Below, in pieces: positions 1-7,204 of a DNA stretch of 11,775 nucleotides. Every line of letters starts with the position of its first letter. Positions within the stretch are counted from its first letter, which is position 1. Position numbers and translations under genes: made by a program. The notes beneath the pieces were generated by a model. The model was not told where the DNA came from and did not search any database. It worked only from the letters and a program-made list of their open reading frames with translations. The DNA is from Gammaproteobacteria bacterium (GTDB taxonomy: Bacteria > Pseudomonadota > Gammaproteobacteria > Steroidobacterales > BM003): contig JAPHSC010000304.1 of assembly GCA_026193125.1 (NCBI GenBank), forward strand, positions 1 to 11,775, given 5' to 3'.

Positions 1-368
1 AGGTCGCCAGTCAGATTCATCAACTCGTGATTGCCGAGCAACACGTGCACCCGGCCGCCACTTTTCTCGGCCTGGGTCTGCAAGCGCATCAACAGATCCA
101 TGATCTTGCGAGAACCCGGACCCCGGTCCAGGAAATCCCCCAGGTCCACGAAATGGGTCTTGCCCCCCGTCCATTGCAGATTCTCATCCACAATGCCGGT
201 TTCAAGCAGCAGACGGGAAAACCGATCGTAGGCGCCGTGAGCATCACCCACGGCTACCAGGCGTTCTACGCCCGCGTAGCGATAAGTCTCTGCCCGGGCA
301 ATAGTCGATACTGCCAACAGTCCCAGGCAGCAACACACCCAGGCGCGTGACCATACACTTCTCAACAC
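1..368 (-). CDS. Exported PPP-family metallophosphatase, partial (N-terminal part)
   Basis: This is the N-terminal ~122 residues of a calcineurin-like phosphoesterase; the rest lies beyond the left edge. The three dimetal signatures of the PPP phosphatase superfamily are in order: GDAHG (residues 41-45), GDFLDRG (77-83) and GNHE (112-115). The spacing and the SRKIMDLLMRL stretch between the second and third motifs resemble bacterial Shewanella-like (SLP) phosphatases. Members dephosphorylate phosphoproteins or small phosphoesters; the substrate here is unknown. Residues 1-26 form a signal peptide with a basic start, a hydrophobic core containing three consecutive cysteines, and a probable ARA|E cleavage site, so the enzyme should act in the periplasm. 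The start is GTG at 368, with GGAG at 377-380. An alternative GTG at 377 has GGAG at 382-385, and an in-frame stop lies at 387-389. It follows the S9 peptidase gene by about 60 bp on the same strand, so cotranscription is plausible. Family assignment is firm; substrate is not. Confidence 0.88.
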   Translation of the reverse strand, partial: MLRSVWSRAWVCCCLGLLAVSTIARAETYRYAGVERLVAVGDAHGAYDRFSRLLLETGIVDENLQWTGGKTHFVDLGDFLDRGPGSRKIMDLLMRLQTQAEKSGGRVHVLLGNHELMNLTGD

Positions 369-428
369 CCTACACACTCCACTCCATCAATTACGCCCGG
401 ATACAAGCTTCAGGCCGTCCACCATTCG

Positions 429-2528
429 CTAGTTCATCAGCTTCATATCGAAATAGGCGTATTCCAGGGCAGCCCGGTAGGCCAGTTGATCCTGGTTCGC
501 GGCCCCGCCATGACCGCCTTCGGTGTTCTCGTATAACAGAAAGCTACTGCCCATCTCGCGCATACGCGCAGCCATTTTGCGGGCGTGGCCAGGATGCACC
601 CTGTCATCCTTGGTCGAGGTGTAAAACAGCACCTCCGGATATTTCACGCCCGGTTTGAGCGCCTGGTAGGGGGAGTAAGCTTCCAGGAAGGCGCGCTCTT
701 CCGGCAGATCGGGATTGCCGTATTCCCCCATCCAGCTGGCACCTGCCAACAGCAGGTGATAGCGCAGCATATCCAGCAGGGGTACGCCGCAATCAATGGC
801 CGCGTACAAGTCGGGACGCTGGGTCAGCACCGCGCCCATCAGCAGCCCCCCGTTGGAGCGACCTATGGCCCCGAGTTTCTCAGGCGTGGTCACGCCTGTG
901 GCCACGAGGTCTTCACCAATGGCAAAAAAATCCTCAAAGGCCAGGTGACGATTTTCCTTTAAGGCGGCCTGGTGCCAGGCAGGGCCATATTCACCTCCAC
1001 CCCGAATATTGGACAACACCAGCACACCGCCGCGGGCCACCCACAGCCGCCCGGCCAGTGCGCCATGCTGGGGCCTTGCGTTCTCGTCATAATACTCAGG
1101 CAATATGGGGATAAGGAATCCGCCATAGCCGTACTGGATCGTGGGTGCATTACCCCTGGCCAACACATCTTTGCGGCCCATCAAAAAGTAAGGCACCCGA
1201 GTGCCGTCCTTGCTCACTGCAAAACGCTGCGAGACCTCCACGTCCGTCGCATCGTAAAAGGCTGGCAGGGCAAAGGCACGCTTCAAGGCACCGTCGGCAC
1301 CGGCCAGGTAAAGCGTGTCCGGCACGGTCAGGCTTTCAAAGCTCACCAGCAGGCTGTCATCCTCGCTGCTCGCTGACACCAGGTTCACCACACCGTTATC
1401 CGGAAGATCCAGGGTACGGGCTACCCAGGCGCCATCCTTTTTTTCCAGCTGCCTGGCGCGACCAATTACATTGTCCAGGACCTGGAGGTGGATCATGCGA
1501 TCACTCAGCAGCACCTCGCTCACTGCCTCACCACTCGCAGGCTGGTAAACGAGTTCAGCCGAAAAATCTGCTGGCCTGAGCGCCACTACCGAACCCTGGG
1601 GATAAAACCTGCCGTCGTGCTGCCAGTCCTCGTCTACCCGCACCACGATCTGCCCCTGCAACATCCCTGCAACCAGGGCATGTAAAGGCAGAGGCACTTG
1701 TCGCAGACCCTGCTCCTCGAGCAAAAAATACTCGGACTCAAAAAATGTCCTGGCGCGAGTAATCGGAGTGTAACGCTCATCACCGTCACGCATCACCCTG
1801 ACCCGGGCCGGCAAGGCATCGCTCGGCTGGTTCGCGAAAACCTCACTGGCATGCTCCAGCTTGTCACCCCGGATCCAGCGCTTGATGATGCGCGGATAAC
1901 CCGATTCGGTAAGACTTCCAGGCCCCCAGTCGGTGGCCACCAGCAGCGTATTTTCGTCTTCCCACTCCAGTCGGCTCTTGGCCTCGGGAAGCGTGAACCC
2001 TTCGGTCACGAAGCTCTTCTCCGGTATCGAGAATTCACGGTAGACGGTCGCATCCTTGCCGCCGCGGGACAGTCCGATCATGCAGCGATCATATTCCGGA
2101 GGCAGACAGGGATAGGCGCCGGAGAATATCCAGTTTTCACCCTCGCTGGCGGCCAGGGCATCCACATCCAGCAAGACTTCCCACTCGGGCTGACCGGTGC
2201 CAAAACTTGCCAGAGTCGCTCTGCGCCACAGGCCGCGAACGTGGCCAGGGTCCTGCCAATGGTTGTAAACATGGTTACCGTGAATAGTGACCAGGGGGAT
2301 GCGCTCACTCGAATTCAGAATGTCCCGGGCTTCCTGAAGCATGGCCGGAAACTCGGGTACGGCCTCCAGTTCCGCCTGGCTACGAGCATTCTCTTTCTCA
2401 ACCCAGGCCAGGCTTTTCTCCCCCTCGACCTCCTCCAGCCAGAGGTAAGGATCGGTTGGCTTGGTGGCACATGCTGCAAGCAACAGTGCAGCAGCGAAAA
2501 GGCTTAGCGATTTACTCAATAAATTCAT
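429..2528 (-). CDS. Prolyl oligopeptidase family (S9) serine peptidase, lipoprotein
   Basis: This encodes a 699-residue serine peptidase of the prolyl oligopeptidase clan, which cleaves short peptides, typically after proline or a basic residue. The N-terminal DPYLWLEEVEG stretch after the signal is typical of the family. A beta-propeller-like middle section follows, then a C-terminal alpha/beta-hydrolase domain. The catalytic triad is visible: Ser558 in GRSNGG, Asp641 in STKDDRVHP, and His673 in EGGHGG. The length matches the ~700 residues usual for the family. The N-terminus is a lipoprotein signal with lipobox LAAC (Cys about residue 20), so the enzyme is probably membrane-anchored and periplasmic. 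The start at 2528 is preferred over an in-frame ATG at 2633 because it has GAGG five bases upstream and places the signal peptide at the N-terminus; the extension carries no signal. It is transcribed away from pgaA and towards the phosphatase gene. Whether it is an oligopeptidase B, a prolyl endopeptidase or a dipeptidyl variant cannot be told from this. Confidence 0.93.
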   Translation of the reverse strand: MNLLSKSLSLFAAALLLAACATKPTDPYLWLEEVEGEKSLAWVEKENARSQAELEAVPEFPAMLQEARDILNSSERIPLVTIHGNHVYNHWQDPGHVRGLWRRATLASFGTGQPEWEVLLDVDALAASEGENWIFSGAYPCLPPEYDRCMIGLSRGGKDATVYREFSIPEKSFVTEGFTLPEAKSRLEWEDENTLLVATDWGPGSLTESGYPRIIKRWIRGDKLEHASEVFANQPSDALPARVRVMRDGDERYTPITRARTFFESEYFLLEEQGLRQVPLPLHALVAGMLQGQIVVRVDEDWQHDGRFYPQGSVVALRPADFSAELVYQPASGEAVSEVLLSDRMIHLQVLDNVIGRARQLEKKDGAWVARTLDLPDNGVVNLVSASSEDDSLLVSFESLTVPDTLYLAGADGALKRAFALPAFYDATDVEVSQRFAVSKDGTRVPYFLMGRKDVLARGNAPTIQYGYGGFLIPILPEYYDENARPQHGALAGRLWVARGGVLVLSNIRGGGEYGPAWHQAALKENRHLAFEDFFAIGEDLVATGVTTPEKLGAIGRSNGGLLMGAVLTQRPDLYAAIDCGVPLLDMLRYHLLLAGASWMGEYGNPDLPEERAFLEAYSPYQALKPGVKYPEVLFYTSTKDDRVHPGHARKMAARMREMGSSFLLYENTEGGHGGAANQDQLAYRAALEYAYFDMKLMN

Positions 2529-2533
2529 TAGAA

Positions 2534-2537
2534 CCTC
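2534..2537 (-). promoter_or_regulatory. Ribosome-binding site of the S9 peptidase gene
   Basis: GAGG, read on the minus strand, lies five bases before the ATG at 2528. It decides the start in favour of 2528, which yields a lipoprotein signal peptide, over the upstream ATG at 2633. Confidence 0.7.
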
Positions 2538-2588
2538 AAAAAAATCAGCGTGTGCGGACGACCCACCGCCCAGGGACATAGTGGGTGC

Positions 2589-2618
2589 ATGATACCGGCA
2601 CCTCACACTGCGTATCCA
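2589..2618 (-). promoter_or_regulatory. Possible sigma70-type promoter of the S9 peptidase gene
   Basis: On the minus strand, TGGATA (2613-2618, four of six consensus bases) and TATCAT (2589-2594, four of six) are 18 bases apart. They lie about 60 bases upstream of the peptidase start. The match is weak and could be chance. Confidence 0.2.
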
Positions 2619-2670
2619 CACCAGTTCCGGCACTTTGCCCTGGCCTTCGGGAGCAGCCCGCTGCGCTCAT

Positions 2671-2696
2671 GAAATACTGCATTTTCAGGCGAAAAT
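2671..2696. repeat. Phased A/T-tract inverted repeats upstream of pgaA
   Basis: A perfect inverted repeat, ATTTTC (2681-2686) and GAAAAT (2691-2696) separated by AGGC, is preceded by a third related half-site, GAAAT, at 2671-2675. The three tracts begin exactly ten bases apart, one per helical turn, in alternating orientation. Such an arrangement fits a dimeric regulator's operator or intrinsically bent DNA. It sits about 160-180 bases upstream of the preferred pgaA start. In E. coli the pga promoter is activated by the LysR-type regulator NhaR, but I cannot say that this is an NhaR site. Confidence 0.4.
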
Positions 2697-2852
2697 AACG
2701 AGGAATGTGACACAGATACGTACTCTCACGGGCTCGCCATGATACCTTGCGCGCACCCGAAATGTCCGCAACCCCAACAATGGACCTTCATGCCCAAGTC
2801 TGTTCGGCAAGGCAATACGCTGAGAACCACGCACGATCGTGGCTGTGCAGCT

Positions 2853-5264
2853 ATGGCTGCGCGCAGGATTCAGGGTGCCCGTGCGACAGGTTTTCTTCTG
2901 GCAGGGCTGTTCTCAATGTGGACGGGTTATTCGGCGCTGGCTGCTCCCGGGGATCCTTTCTTCCAGGAACAAGAGGCCGCGGTCCTGGCAGCACGCAGTG
3001 GGCAGTTTGATTCAGCGCTTGCCGAACTGACAAGACTGCGCCGAGAGTATCCCCAGGCGCGCACCTTGCTGATCGACCAGACACTGGTGCTGGCCTGGGC
3101 AAATCAAGACCAGCAGGTTATCGACAATGCGGCGCTCCTGGATCCCGCTCGCGACCCTGTCCAGGTATTGGCGGTTGTGGCCAAGGCCTACAGAAATCTG
3201 AAGCAGTTTCAACCTGGCGCCCAGTGGTACCGGGCCCAGTTGAAGCGTGAGCCCGACAACCAGGATGCTCGACTCGGCCTCGTGATGACGCTGGCCGACG
3301 ACAACCTTTATCCTGAAGCCAGGGCCGAACTGGCCCGCTTGCCCGAACCGGCACGGATGCAGGCACAGGCATATGTGCTGGAGCGCCAGGGCAGCAAGCT
3401 CGAACGCCTGACGTTGTATGAGGCCATGCTGGCACGTGATCCGGACAACCGGGAAACACTGCGGCGCAAGGCTCTGCTGTTTCGCGAGATGTTGCTACCC
3501 GAATACGCCCTGGCCCTGGGGGAAAGATATTCAGGGATTCTCAGTAGCGAAGAAACACAAGCCCTGCAGGTCGACCTGGTCGCGTTATCAATCCGTACCG
3601 CCGCCCAGACCTATTCTGCGCAGGGTACGGAATGGCGCAACAGTGAACAGGCTCTGCTGAGACTGGACAGCTACCGGGAAACGGTCGATCCGGACAGCCC
3701 CCTGCAGCAACGTCTGCGTGCCGACAGGCTGGTGGCGCTGGTGGACGCAGGTCATATGCAGGAGGCGGTGACAGAATACGAATCGTTGCTTGCCGAGGGC
3801 TTCCAGCCTCCCGCCAACCTGCGCTTCGCTGCAGCACAGGCTTATTTGGCCAGCAATCATGCCGAAACCGCTCGCGTGCTGCTGCAGCGCTGCCTGGATG
3901 AGACACCGAACAACCTGGATTGCCGGGTGGAACACTTTTACGCCCTGCTTGAACTGGGGCAACTGGAAGAGGCGATCGCGTCGGCAGACGCAATGCTGGC
4001 CGAGCAGGTTCAGTTCGACCCGCAAACCCGGCTGGCCAATCCACAGCATACAGAGGCCCGCTTGCGAGCGGTGCTGGCCCGCTCCTATGCAGACCGGCTG
4101 GATGAGTCCCAGCAGGAACTTGAGCGCATCACCGACGAGGCACCAAACAATGTTGGCGCCCGCCAGGATCTTGCCACCGTCTATCTGTGGCGGGGATGGC
4201 CCGACCGCGCCCTGGACCAGTATCAGCAGGTACTGACCGTGTATCCGGCCCACCTGGGCGCGCTCACAGGCTGGACCAGCACACAACTTGTCCGCCAGGA
4301 ATTCCGGCAGGCCGACCAGCAAATCAGCGAGCTGCAAAAGGACTACCCGAATATCCTCTCAGTGCAACAACTGGCACGACAATGGAGCCTGCATGAGAAA
4401 AGCGAATTGATTTTCGACGCCTCGGCCGGCAATAGTACCGGCGATACTTTTGGCAGCCGCCAGCACAGCGCCCAGGGCTGGTGGTACACACCGCCGGTAC
4501 AGGACTGGTTTCGCTTCTATGCCCACAGCTTTGACGGCTTCGCCGAACTGCCTGAGGGCAATGCAAATCGCCCACGTATGGCTGCGGGCGTGGAGTACCG
4601 CCGTTCGGACTGGGCTGCACGCAGCGAAATCAGCGCCAAGCGCTGGGGCGGCGAGGCGGGACTTTACGGCGAAGTAAACTGGCGCTTCAACGACTTGTGG
4701 TCATTTGCGGCTATCGCTCAACTTAATAGCTATGACACACCCTTAAGGGCTTACCAGAACGACGTATCAAGCAATCAGCTTGATCTGCGTGCCGGATTTC
4801 ACGCCAACGAAATGCTGTCACTGGGCGGCACGCTCACATTGGCAAATTTTGACGATGGTAACCACCGCAGCAGCATCTTCGGCTACGGTCGTCAGCGAAT
4901 AATGAACAAACCACGCTTCAAGCTGGACGCCACCGGTTCACTGGGTGCTTCTCGCAACAGCCTTGATACGGCGAGCTACTACAATCCCGGCCAGGATCGC
5001 TCAATCATGGTTGGTGCGGATATGCGCTGGCTGCGTCCCCTGGAAAATTATCGTCGCCTTTACCACCGGCTGCACCCACAGGTCGGGAATTACTACCAGG
5101 AATCCTACGGCAGCAACTCACTGTGGAGTCTGGACTACGAATTCGGCATGCGCTTTAGCGACAGCTGGTCCATGCGCGTGGGTGTTCAGCGGGCCAGGCA
5201 TGCCTATGATGGCAGCATCGAATACAGCAACACCGTGCTGCTGGGACTGGAGGGACGCTTGTGA
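2853..5264 (+). CDS. pgaA: PNAG outer-membrane export porin PgaA
   Basis: PgaA exports partially deacetylated poly-beta-1,6-N-acetyl-D-glucosamine across the outer membrane. From this start the protein has 803 residues, close to the 807 of E. coli PgaA. Residues 1-30 are a signal peptide (basic AARRIQGAR, hydrophobic core, cleavage ALA|AP). Residues ~40-510 are alpha-helical with repeated TPR-like units (for example the segment ending NNVGARQDLATVYLWRGW), the periplasmic scaffold that binds PgaB and the polymer. Residues ~514-803 alternate polar and aromatic residues as in an outer-membrane beta-barrel, ending in EGRL, without a C-terminal aromatic. Identity is fixed mainly by the following pgaB, pgaC and pgaD. 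The ATG at 2853 is chosen because it puts the signal peptide at the N-terminus and gives the family length; ATGs at 2739 and 2790 would add 38 or 21 hydrophilic residues. None of the three has a good ribosome-binding site. The stop overlaps the pgaB start. Confidence 0.92.
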   Translation: MAARRIQGARATGFLLAGLFSMWTGYSALAAPGDPFFQEQEAAVLAARSGQFDSALAELTRLRREYPQARTLLIDQTLVLAWANQDQQVIDNAALLDPARDPVQVLAVVAKAYRNLKQFQPGAQWYRAQLKREPDNQDARLGLVMTLADDNLYPEARAELARLPEPARMQAQAYVLERQGSKLERLTLYEAMLARDPDNRETLRRKALLFREMLLPEYALALGERYSGILSSEETQALQVDLVALSIRTAAQTYSAQGTEWRNSEQALLRLDSYRETVDPDSPLQQRLRADRLVALVDAGHMQEAVTEYESLLAEGFQPPANLRFAAAQAYLASNHAETARVLLQRCLDETPNNLDCRVEHFYALLELGQLEEAIASADAMLAEQVQFDPQTRLANPQHTEARLRAVLARSYADRLDESQQELERITDEAPNNVGARQDLATVYLWRGWPDRALDQYQQVLTVYPAHLGALTGWTSTQLVRQEFRQADQQISELQKDYPNILSVQQLARQWSLHEKSELIFDASAGNSTGDTFGSRQHSAQGWWYTPPVQDWFRFYAHSFDGFAELPEGNANRPRMAAGVEYRRSDWAARSEISAKRWGGEAGLYGEVNWRFNDLWSFAAIAQLNSYDTPLRAYQNDVSSNQLDLRAGFHANEMLSLGGTLTLANFDDGNHRSSIFGYGRQRIMNKPRFKLDATGSLGASRNSLDTASYYNPGQDRSIMVGADMRWLRPLENYRRLYHRLHPQVGNYYQESYGSNSLWSLDYEFGMRFSDSWSMRVGVQRARHAYDGSIEYSNTVLLGLEGRL
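5249..5255 (+). promoter_or_regulatory. Ribosome-binding site of pgaB
   Basis: GGAGGGA lies inside the end of pgaA, five bases before the GTG at 5261. Its strength supports the unusual GTG start and translational coupling to pgaA through the four-base GTGA overlap. Confidence 0.8.
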
Positions 5265-7204
5265 CCGTGCGCCACCTGATTGTCACCGTGTTGCTGCTGT
5301 GCGGCGGGCTGGCTTGTGCCCAGGCCTCGCCATTGCAGGTTATTACCTACCACGACGTGACCGAAAACGATGCCCCGGGACCGGCGCGTGACAGCATGGC
5401 TATATCTACCAGCACGCTGATCGCTCATTTCCGCTGGTTACGCGATCATGGCTACCAGCCGGTAAGCATCGAGCAGGTAGAGGCTGCATACAACGGTGGC
5501 AAGGTCTTGCCGGAGAAGCCGGTGTTGCTGAGCTTCGACGATGGTCTGCTCAGCGTGTATACCCAGGTATATCCGCTGCTCAAGCTGTTTCACTATCCGG
5601 CGGTGGTCAGCCTGGTGACGGGTTGGATTGAAGGCGAGCAGAGTGTGCGTTATGCCGGCCGAGAACGCGGCTACGACTCGTTTTTAAGCTGGGAGCAAAT
5701 CCGGGAAATGCAGGCATCCGGACTGGTGGAGATCGCCTCACACAGCCACGCCCTGCACCAGGGCATCACCGCCAATCCCCAGGGCAACACCGAGCCGGCA
5801 GCGACCTCGCTGCTGTATGCCGACGGCGCCTACGAAACCGCCGACGCCTTTCGAGAGCGCATATTTCGGGACCTGCGCAGCAGCGTGGACATCATCAGCA
5901 CCAACACCGGTCTGGTGCCCAGGGTAATCACCTGGCCTTATGGAGCTTACAATCAGCTCACGATTGAAATCGCACGCCAGGCCGGCCTGTACTGGTCCCT
6001 GACCCTGGACCCGAATTCCGGCAATCCTGACCCCAGCCGCGTGCTGCACCGACACCTGATCCAGAACAACCCCGGCATTCGGGAATTTTCCATGGCCTTG
6101 CTCAAGCCCCCGGAACCACCGCTGGTGAGAGCCGCCCAGGTCGACCTGGATTACGTCTACGACGAGGACCCTGAACAACAGGAACGCAACCTGGACCAGT
6201 TGGTAGAGCGCATTAGCCGGCTACAGATCAGCCATGTATTTCTGCAGGCTTTTTCCGACCTTGACGGGGATGGGGGCGCCGAGGCCCTGTATTTCCCGAA
6301 TCGTTTCCTGCCCATGCGGGCGGATTTGTTCAACCGGGCAGCCTGGCAACTCAGGACACGCTCCGGTGTCCGGGTCTATGCATGGATGCCAATCCTGAGT
6401 TTCTCAGGAGCGACGGTAGATCCGTCCTGGCGTGTACTGCAGGCCTCGGCGGACGGAGCCAGCCCGGATCCACAGGGAGAGCCTCGCCTGTCCCCGTTTA
6501 ACCCGAATGCCCGTGTTTTGATACGGGGCATCTACGAAGACCTGGCCGCACATGCGCATATCGAGGGCCTGCATTTCCATGACGATGGTCGTCTCAACGA
6601 ACGAGAGGACGCCAGTCCCGCAGCAATACAGGCCTACCAGGACCTGTACGGCGAAGACATCGATCTGCTGGCATTGAAGGACAATCCGATCACCGGCCAG
6701 CGCTGGGCCAACATGAAAACCCTGGCCCTGATCGACTTTACCGATGAGCTCGCAGGCCTGGTGCGCCGCTACCAGCCACGTCTGAAAACTTCCCGCAACC
6801 TGTTCGCACCCGCCCTGTCCGAACAGGATGGTGCACGTCTGCTGGCACAGGATTACGGTCGTTTCCTGGCCACCTACGACTTTGTGACATTGATGGCCAT
6901 GCCCTACCTGGAAAGAGTGGAGAATCCCTCCAACAATCCGGCTTTCTACCTTGGTCTGGCGGAGCAGGCGCGGCGGCTGGACCCGTCCCTGACACGTACA
7001 ATTTTTCAGCTCCAGACCGTGGACTGGTGGCAAAAGACTCCCATCCCCGCCGTGGAACTGAAGCAGACCTTGCGGCTGCTGCAGTCAATGGGGGTACGCA
7101 ACCTGGCCTATTACCCGGACGATTTCCTGAACAACCATCCGGACCTCGACAAACTTCGCCAGGGCATCTCCTTATCGGAACAGCCAATAAGGAGCCAGCC
7201 ATGA
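5261..7204 (+). CDS. pgaB: PNAG N-deacetylase and glycoside hydrolase PgaB
   Basis: PgaB removes some N-acetyl groups from PNAG in the periplasm, which is needed for export through PgaA. The 647 residues (E. coli 672) hold two domains. The N-terminal one (~25-275) is a carbohydrate esterase 4 deacetylase: YHDV at 30-33, SFDDG at 91-95 (catalytic base and metal Asp, D93/D94), metal histidines H161 and H166 in SHSHALH, and WPYG at 225-228. The C-terminal one (~290-640) is the GH153-type hydrolase-like domain, with VDLDYVYDED at 294-303, TRSGVRVYAWMP at 366-377 and the FHDD motif at 439-442 that carries the proposed catalytic Asp. The N-terminus is a signal peptide, but the cysteine at 18 is preceded by GLA, not a canonical lipobox; cleavage after AQA (residue 22) is an alternative. 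E. coli PgaB is a lipoprotein. The GTG start overlaps the pgaA stop, and the stop overlaps the pgaC start (ATGA), so the genes should be translationally coupled. Confidence 0.96.
   Translation: MTVRHLIVTVLLLCGGLACAQASPLQVITYHDVTENDAPGPARDSMAISTSTLIAHFRWLRDHGYQPVSIEQVEAAYNGGKVLPEKPVLLSFDDGLLSVYTQVYPLLKLFHYPAVVSLVTGWIEGEQSVRYAGRERGYDSFLSWEQIREMQASGLVEIASHSHALHQGITANPQGNTEPAATSLLYADGAYETADAFRERIFRDLRSSVDIISTNTGLVPRVITWPYGAYNQLTIEIARQAGLYWSLTLDPNSGNPDPSRVLHRHLIQNNPGIREFSMALLKPPEPPLVRAAQVDLDYVYDEDPEQQERNLDQLVERISRLQISHVFLQAFSDLDGDGGAEALYFPNRFLPMRADLFNRAAWQLRTRSGVRVYAWMPILSFSGATVDPSWRVLQASADGASPDPQGEPRLSPFNPNARVLIRGIYEDLAAHAHIEGLHFHDDGRLNEREDASPAAIQAYQDLYGEDIDLLALKDNPITGQRWANMKTLALIDFTDELAGLVRRYQPRLKTSRNLFAPALSEQDGARLLAQDYGRFLATYDFVTLMAMPYLERVENPSNNPAFYLGLAEQARRLDPSLTRTIFQLQTVDWWQKTPIPAVELKQTLRLLQSMGVRNLAYYPDDFLNNHPDLDKLRQGISLSEQPIRSQP
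7189..7194 (+). promoter_or_regulatory. Ribosome-binding site of pgaC
   Basis: AAGGAG lies six bases before the ATG at 7201. It decides the pgaC start there over an in-frame ATG at 7027, which lies inside pgaB. Confidence 0.8.

Larger units (their letters stand above)
2529..2852. other. Divergent intergenic region between the S9 peptidase gene and pgaA
   Basis: About 324 bases separate the peptidase start (2528) from the preferred pgaA start (2853). The region must hold promoters for both directions. On the minus strand there is a weak promoter candidate and a clear ribosome-binding site. On the plus strand I see no convincing -35/-10 pair and no Shine-Dalgarno sequence in front of any of the three possible pgaA ATGs (2739, 2790, 2853). 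A cluster of A/T tracts at 2671-2696 is the only conspicuous structure. The right part (2739-2852) is open in the pgaA frame and would be coding if translation started earlier. Confidence 0.7.

Noticed and set aside
1698..2507. A 269-codon plus-strand frame opposite the S9 peptidase
   Set aside because: It is antisense to a conserved coding region, has no ribosome-binding site or recognisable motif, and is a GC-driven shadow.
2529..2633. Upstream extension of the S9 peptidase to an ATG at 2633
   Set aside because: It would bury the lipoprotein signal peptide 35 residues inside the protein, and the ATG at 2528 has a well-placed GAGG.
2588..2746. Direct repeat CATGATACC at 2588 and 2738
   Set aside because: Nine bases repeated once in about 150 bases, with no further similarity around the copies; likely chance.
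3588..4337. A 249-codon minus-strand frame opposite the TPR part of pgaA
   Set aside because: It is antisense to pgaA and is expected from the base composition of the repeat-rich coding strand; no domain is visible.
7027..7200. Earlier in-frame start for pgaC at 7027
   Set aside because: It lies within pgaB, encodes a hydrophilic stretch with no family similarity, and the ATG at 7201 has a strong ribosome-binding site and the ATGA overlap typical of the operon.
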